Source of the DNA: Calliopum simillimum
Lineage: Eukaryota; Arthropoda; Insecta; Diptera; Lauxaniidae
Assembly: GCA_951812925.1 (NCBI GenBank)
Contig: OX638368.1
Span: 115,839,309-115,903,308 of the forward strand
Length of the DNA stretch: 64,000 bases
Direction of reading: 5' to 3'
The position numbers were made by a program, and so were the translations under genes. This document shows positions 58,291-64,000 of the stretch, piece by piece. Numbering within the stretch: position 1 is the first letter of the stretch; every line of letters starts with the position of its first letter. The notes under the pieces were generated by a model. That model was not told the origin of the DNA. It did no database searches and saw nothing but the letters and a program-made list of their open reading frames with translations.

Positions 58291-59999
58291 CGACTCAAGA
58301 GGTGACGCTGATCAAAAATATATGCACTTTTCTATATCTGCCAAACCTCCATCTCTGCACTACAAACGGAAGGACAAAGTGAAGATACCCAGGGGCACAC
58401 GAAAAAAAAAAAATTTTATGAATTTTTTATTTCTTACACGGTCTTATGAACTATTTCACGCTGAATCCGACTACATCCTCAGAATTGTGCATATACCTGC
58501 AGAGTTTCGAGATGTCCTTGCTTGATTTTGGAGAAAAAGTTGGAACATAGGGAATGAGAAGGCAAATGAATTTGCTTGCTTTAGAGCTTTCCTGTACATA
58601 CTTCTAAAGCTACCATTTTACGACTCACAAGAGACCATCAAGACAGACTCGTACCTTTACTTTCTTCAACTAGTCAAAAGAGTACGGAGTTCTGTCAATC
58701 CTGACTGTTCGATGTATAGTTAGTTAGTAGTCTATCCTTTAGGGCTTTGTTGCAAGGACAGTTCGAAAATAACATACTTATGATAGTGTGACATAGTAGA
58801 ACATTTAAAGATCAGTTATTTTAATCAATTAGTCATAATCTTGCGAATTATGAAACCTTTTCGGAATAATGATCTCCGGAAATATTTGCGATAAAACAGA
58901 ACATTGCTTAAGAACTTCTATTTAAAATTGACTTCCAGCGGTAATTTTGTAAAAAGTAGAGAAGTCCATATCCATTTTGAGCTGCTCATTGCGACTTTTC
59001 ACTATGATGTTGTTTTTTCTTTTGCATCCCACTGAAGCGAGTGAGTTGAAGAGCTTAGATGATTAGACAAAACATTATCCTCCACTCTTGTCTGAAGACA
59101 TATTATTATAACTTAACTCTGTCTGTCATTTGACTTTTTTGGTGTTTCTAATTTCGGAATCTCTCGTGCCTGTATAATTCAAAAGTTTCTTGTCTCTTGA
59201 ATTCCGGTAAAGAGTGTGCTTAACCTTATAGTTCTTTCTACGTGGTGGGTTCAAATATTTCGTTTCTCTGCGCAGCATCGCATTTCCAGTTGCTGCAAGA
59301 TGTCGCAAATTCACATTCTACGTGTACTGTCGGTAGCTGAAACTAAATCTCTGGCAAATTCCGTGGGTCCAACGCCAGTCTTTTATGGGGAGGTTTCAGT
59401 TCTTAATTGTTTTTTTATCTGCCTTTTTTGAACTTTTGCACATGTGAATTTTTTCTTAATTTAACTTTTTCACGCATTGCTGCTGCGCTGATTTTTCTTG
59501 GCGCTCTTTAAATATCGCTTACTTAAGAAAAATTTTATCTTATGGCAATGTATGTCTGTTGAATGAAAATCACTGTACGATAGCAAAAAAAAAAAAAACT
59601 GAGATTCAAAATTGAGAAGAAAAAAAAAAGCAACATTAAAAAAAAAAACGAAGACAAGTTGATCACAAAAGCAAGACTCCAAGAGTCTGTAGTCTGAAAA
59701 ATTAATTTACATTAAAAGACAATTTAAATTAATTTATTTTAACTGCATTCGACTACCAGTTTTTTTCTTCTTCTTGCTTCATTCCTTGACTTTTTTTATA
59801 TAGATACTTTAACGATTATACATACATTCAAATATATTACGTATATTTGTATGTGTGTATTTAAGTTAAACGCGGGCTTTCAGTCTTGTTGCAGCATATT
59901 TAAATTAATTGTTTACCGCTTGCATTTTTTTCAAGAAAGTAATTTTTTTAAACTACACGAATGTATGCAAATATTTTGGTTAAAATGTAGTGTCTAAAG
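58291..59999. other. Noncoding; fragment shared with 11.8 kb
   Basis: 58461-58530 ('gctgaatccga...cctcagaattgtgcatatacctgcagagttt') matches 11812-11865 ('gctggatcagaatccggggtcagaattgttcatatacctgcaagatttt'). 59460-59900 is AT-rich with A-runs. No gene. Confidence 0.45.
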
Positions 60000-61640
60000 T
60001 TAATGCTGCTTAGTTTAAGGCTTAGATTTTCCAACGCAAAGCTTTCTTGTTATTGTTTGCAGATCCGTCTTTTGCGAAGTTACCTGCCCATATTTTTTAT
60101 TATCGTCGCACCTTCAGTGCAAGTCATAACACTGGTATTGGGGGTTTCCAATGGAAATCTTCACTTTTCTTCCATCTCAAAATCTGCATTTTTTATATTT
60201 CTAGCACCAGCTCTATCATCTCAAAACGAGTTCTAAGCTACCAACTTCTTTCGTTAATCAACATTGCTGCTACACTATGTATACATTATATTGTCTAACA
60301 TGCCCCTGAGAGGTGTTTCGTTCCTGTTTAACATCATCTATTAGGCCATCGCAGTATTTCAGTCAGATCTTTCGGCATTGCTGATCTTAAAGGAAAACAT
60401 TTGAAAATATTCATCTCCGGAGAAGAATTTTATGTGGTAGTAATTAACTTCGATGAAGTTCCTTGGTCACTTGTCATTAAAATCTAAACGAAGTTTCTTA
60501 TAATTCATACTTTCAAATGTACCGTTCATCTCGTGTACATTATTGCATTCCATCTCATCTGCCAAGCTCGAATTGTGCGTTGTCTTTCACAATCGGTTAT
60601 TCGGAGTCGTCTGTTTGAGATTCCACATGATTTTTATTACGTTGTCTGGAAGATCAATGGGAACTGTACGAATTGCGCTGATTTCTAAGACCGCTGCTCA
60701 TGAGTCCTAAAGCTATGTGGTTTGTGATATACTGACGCAACCTCCAATGCCACTGTCTTTTGGAATCGTTCCTTTAAACTGAATTTCCCATCATTACTTC
60801 GGGTATTCGTCAGTCATTTAATTTTTTTGACACCTCGTCAGCTTCATCCCTCACATTGCCTGTTAATTCTGTTTTTTACAATTTTGCAGCCATAATTTAA
60901 CTCTTGTGTCATATACCTCATTTTAGATCATAGAGACCCCACAAATCTTCTTGATCGTGCTAGTTCCTTCTACTTTTTTCAACAATTCCTGATTTCAAGA
61001 GTTACCTACACCAGCGATCGTTTCCGCGGTTTTTACTACCTTGAGGGTATCCTTCAATGCGATACCTTAAGATTTATTTTACAATCACATCGGTGGAATT
61101 TAAGTGATAAATTTTGAAGCAAAACGCTATCGGCTAACAAAGTTTCGCAACCAGCCATAAGGGCTTGGTTTATATTCGACTCAAAGATGTTGAATATCAT
61201 TGTCGTTGTCAGGAATAAGGATAGCCAGGCATTACATAGCTGATCGAAAATTATGTGGTATAACGTTGTTCAGATAAGTGAAGTTGTTTATCCCATTTAT
61301 ACTTGTATCACATACATAATATCATATCATTCGCTTGTTGACATTGGCTGGACGAATTTACTAAGATGGTTCAGCAACGTACATCCTTCCCCACTTTTCC
61401 ACTTTTTATTTTGATAAGTTCATTTCCTCTCCTTCTCGTATTTTTTTAGATTTCTGATCCGGAACAATGGCTGTAGATGTATCGTATGTTTATTTTTAAA
61501 CCTTGCTCTTTTGAATTAGAACTGACATCGAAGAAGGCTTTGTGGCAAGAAATATATATATTTTACGTCTTTAGAAGATTTTTCATTACATATCATAAGC
61601 ACACGCATTGAGGTTCATGATTTTGGTGATGCATCTTACC
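60000..61640. other. Higher-complexity, stop-rich region, possibly very decayed coding
   Basis: About 1.6 kb with few homopolymers and balanced composition, unlike the surroundings. Short open stretches occur in all frames (longest about 80 codons, plus strand from 60047), but no domain was recognised. It could be an eroded transposon or unique host regulatory sequence. Confidence 0.3.
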
Positions 61641-61699
61641 TATTTAATGCACCCCTGGTTCAAATTCGGTTAAGGCTAACAAAAGCGGAAGATAGGGAC

Positions 61700-62219
61700 T
61701 ACCTCGAAATTTAGTCAGAAAGTAAGAAAATTAAATAGGAACAATTTCTTATTGCCAATAAGCCCGGAAAAATGAACGAGCAAAACCTCATCGAAAAAAT
61801 TTCATTTCCGAGACAAACAAACAAAAATTCAACCAAAAAATTTTCTGAGATAGAACTTCGTGGTTGTTTCGATCTTCCCGGAAGGCGTGGGTATTGTTGA
61901 ACTATAAGTGAATGTTCCAATGCGCATTACGAAAATGATATTTCTACGGTAAATGTTGGCAAAATCATTGTGCATTTATAGTTCAAGAAGTTTTACTTTC
62001 TTTGGTGCTCCTTAATTCCGGAGTGTACTTCTTGTACCCTGTTTCCCATTTTTTCTTGTTTTTTTTTATAAGGAAATTAATTTTGTTTTTCTAAAAAATT
62101 TTTACTAAAAATATTTATATCTGAGCAACATTTTCGTGGACAATGCTGCCATCTACCTTGTTTTGTGGAGGATTTGTTTTTACTGTCACTTGCTTAATTG
62201 TTTGAAGAATCTGCTTTTA
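61700..62219. repeat. Dispersed repeat fragment shared with 51.9 kb
   Basis: 'gatagaacttcgtggttgttt..gatcttcccggaaggcgtg' (61850-61890) resembles 'gatagcacttcgaggttgtcaatatcttccctggaggtgtg' (51961-52002). The remainder is AT-rich. Confidence 0.5.
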
Positions 62220-62392
62220 AGGGGCTGTCCATAAACTCCGTGACGCTAAAATTCGCTATATTGAACCCCCCCCCCTATGTGACGGTAGCTTCATATAAAA
62301 AATAAATAAAATACACCAAGCGTGACGCTTGCTCGAACCCCCCCCCCCCCTAGGAGCGTCACGGAGCTTATGGACAGCCCCTAGGTTGTCAA
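62220..62392. mobile_element. MITE with AGGGGCTGTCCATAARCTCC ends
   Basis: Left 'aggggctgtccataaactcc' followed by gtgacgct is the inverse of right 'agcgtcac' followed by 'ggagcttatggacagcccct'. Two C-runs (62267-62275, 62338-62351) flank the centre. Total 173 bp. Target duplication unclear. Confidence 0.85.
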
Positions 62393-62449
62393 AAGGCTTA
62401 AATTTGAAATTCGCATTTCTCAAAACCCACGAACTCATATTGAAAACAT

Positions 62450-62562
62450 CGGGGTTATCGTGAATCAAGATTCCTGGGGAATTTTCTTAAACTGCAATAT
62501 AGAATGTAGGGCAGTCTGAGAAAATTCTCCGGGAATATTTATTCACGATAACCCCCACTATT
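62450..62562. mobile_element. Small palindromic MITE (GGGGTTATCGTGAAT ends)
   Basis: 'cggggttatcgtgaatcaag..ttcc.ggggaattttctta' pairs with 'gagaaaattctccgggaatatttattcacgataaccccc'. Arms are about 45 bases around a centre of about 25. Confidence 0.8.
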
Positions 62563-62602
62563 GTTGAAAATCCTACTGTTTTTATATCAATTCGCATTAA
62601 AT

Positions 62603-62854
62603 GCACAGCAAATACTTATTAACACAATTTAAACTATTTTGGTTTAAATTTTATAGTATTCTAAATATAAAAATTTTTTATACTTATTTTGGTATAAAAT
62701 TTATAGTTAATAACAATTTTGGTTTAGAAGTTAAACGTTTTTGGTTAAGAATAACTTTATGAAAAAAAAAAAAATAATTGGAATACATAAGTTACAAGTA
62801 CAAATACAATAGTATAAATAAGTTTATACTTTATCCCTAAACTTTTTGCTGTGT
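62603..62854. mobile_element. AT-rich MITE with CACAGCAAA ends
   Basis: 'cacagcaaatactt' at 62603 and 'actttttgctgtg' ending at 62854 are inverted. The interior is almost pure A/T with 'ttttggt(t/a)(t/a)aaattttatag' repeats. Related to the insertion at about 50640-50865. Confidence 0.6.
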
Positions 62855-64000
62855 GGTAATTTTGTTAAACTTTTCCAGTTTTTTGGACAAAAAGAGATTG
62901 GTAGCAATAAGAGTGACGAAAACTTAAATATTATGAAAGTTTTCTATTTAGCAGTTCAAAAAAAAAAAATTGTTTTAAAAAATTACCCCGCCTCCCACCA
63001 GTCCTCATATTCTCAGATATTACTTCAATCTAACTTCAATATTGACTGACGCTGATTACTTTGATGATAAACGCGTATAACAGCTGTCAAGCAACATGAT
63101 ATCAAAAAATTCAATCTTTGAAGTCACGGATTTAACTATGATTGTGTCGAGAACGAAACAATAAAAGGATGCTACGAAAAATCTCAAAAATTCTCTAAAC
63201 TAAACGACAAATGTAATTTGGAACATTTGCTGCCGCCATTGAGGAGCAGCAGCAAGGAACACAACAGCTGAGCTTGAGTGGATTTGCTTGTCAGGCACGA
63301 AACTAATTTCCTGACATCTTTCTGTTCAATGTGTGTGTGTGTTTGATACATAAGTGAAGTATACACAATCATCAAACGATGCCTGATGTGATGGTTGAAT
63401 GAAGCGACTTTAAAATTTAAATCTCAACAAAATTCAATTAAAGCAGCAAGAAATTCGAAACAGTTGCCATTTTTTTAAGAAATCACTACAAACAAGAAAA
63501 GGTGCAAAAGCTTTAGCATCCTGTTGAAAAGCTTTTTTGCATCCTGAAAAAAAGTTTCATTATATGCTAGGAAAATGTATATACCAATGAGTTCGTATAT
63601 ATATTCTATTCATTCTGACTCATTGTAATTTAGCGAGAAGTCTATGCTGCGCATGTCTTGACATTTTTCTACATCCGCACCCAACACATCCTGTCTTCAC
63701 TGACAGCGTTGTTGATTTATACCTTTATGGGTGGTTCGCATTCGTCAACCTCTTCAAAGTGTAGGCAATTTTTTTCTCACCCCATCTATAGTTCCCTTGC
63801 CATTTGAAGTTTCTGCCTCGTATTTGTTGTCTCGCAAGCGTTAACTCCACCCTGGTATTTGTTGCCCCAGAGGATTAGAATTTCATCAGCGTTGCTTTAT
63901 TTCTATTAAAGTTTAAGTTGTGCCTTAAATTTTGTACTTTTCTTCTTGATTGTTCACAGTTTTAAATTCTGCTTCATTTGGCTTTTGCTTCCTTTGGATT
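62855..64000. other. Noncoding, host-like, no gene seen
   Basis: Low repeat content, with a short GTGTGTGTGTG run near 63330 and mixed composition after 63620. No coding exon or RNA gene recognised. Confidence 0.4.

Noticed and set aside
61640..61680. GGTTCAAATTCGG as a second Pol III B box
   Set aside because: Imperfect match, and no A box at a suitable distance.
41401..64000. Search for ftz or another Hox gene upstream of Scr
   Set aside because: No homeodomain, YPWM-type or long open coding block could be found on either strand.

Overview
This is an AT-rich, intron- and repeat-dominated eukaryotic window. It contains one recognisable host gene: the large first coding exon of the Hox gene Sex combs reduced (Scr), on the minus strand at about 2.4-3.5 kb. 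The encoded N-terminal motif, poly-Gln/Asn/Gly runs, SCKYA-type and LASPQDLSTRDISPKLSPSS blocks and YPWM hexapeptide are those of a cyclorrhaphan fly Scr. A tephritid-like or other large-genome higher fly is the best guess, but species assignment is inference. The homeodomain exon is not in the window. It should lie to the left, beyond base 1.

Layout: 1-2387 is the Scr intron before the homeodomain exon, carrying a degenerate TATGGTC minisatellite. 2388-3460 is the exon, with both splice sites readable. From 3461 rightwards the sequence is 5'-proximal Scr intron and upstream DNA. A strong minus-strand donor (AAG|GTGAGT) at 39397/39396, downstream of a CAG/CAA-rich, less repetitive block (about 39.4-41.4 kb), makes that block a candidate for the noncoding first exon and promoter. 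If so, intron 1 is about 36 kb. This was not proven. DNA right of about 41.5 kb would then be the Scr 5' regulatory region. No ftz, Antp or other homeobox exon was seen.

Most remaining content is transposable-element debris. There are two decayed non-LTR retrotransposons (about 4.6-6.25 kb and 11.9-12.6 kb), a mariner transposase C-terminal remnant (about 18.8-19.1 kb), and many inverted-repeat non-autonomous DNA elements. The standout is an 8.0-kb composite hAT-like element (21693-29695) bounded by an exact 8-bp target duplication. It contains a transposase C-terminal remnant, a 3.7-kb palindrome, and a Mutator-like foldback with an exact 9-bp duplication. The palindrome's left arm was invaded by two further elements, and its right arm preserves the empty sites. 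Other well-bounded elements sit at 35321-35854 (8-bp duplication) and 46793-48753 (2-kb palindrome).

The other short reading frames in the window look like chance frames or antisense of repeats. No CRISPR, rRNA or intact tRNA gene was seen. One tRNA-like Pol III A/B-box pair is present near 38.7 kb. All alignments were made by eye, so boundaries without a stated duplication are approximate.
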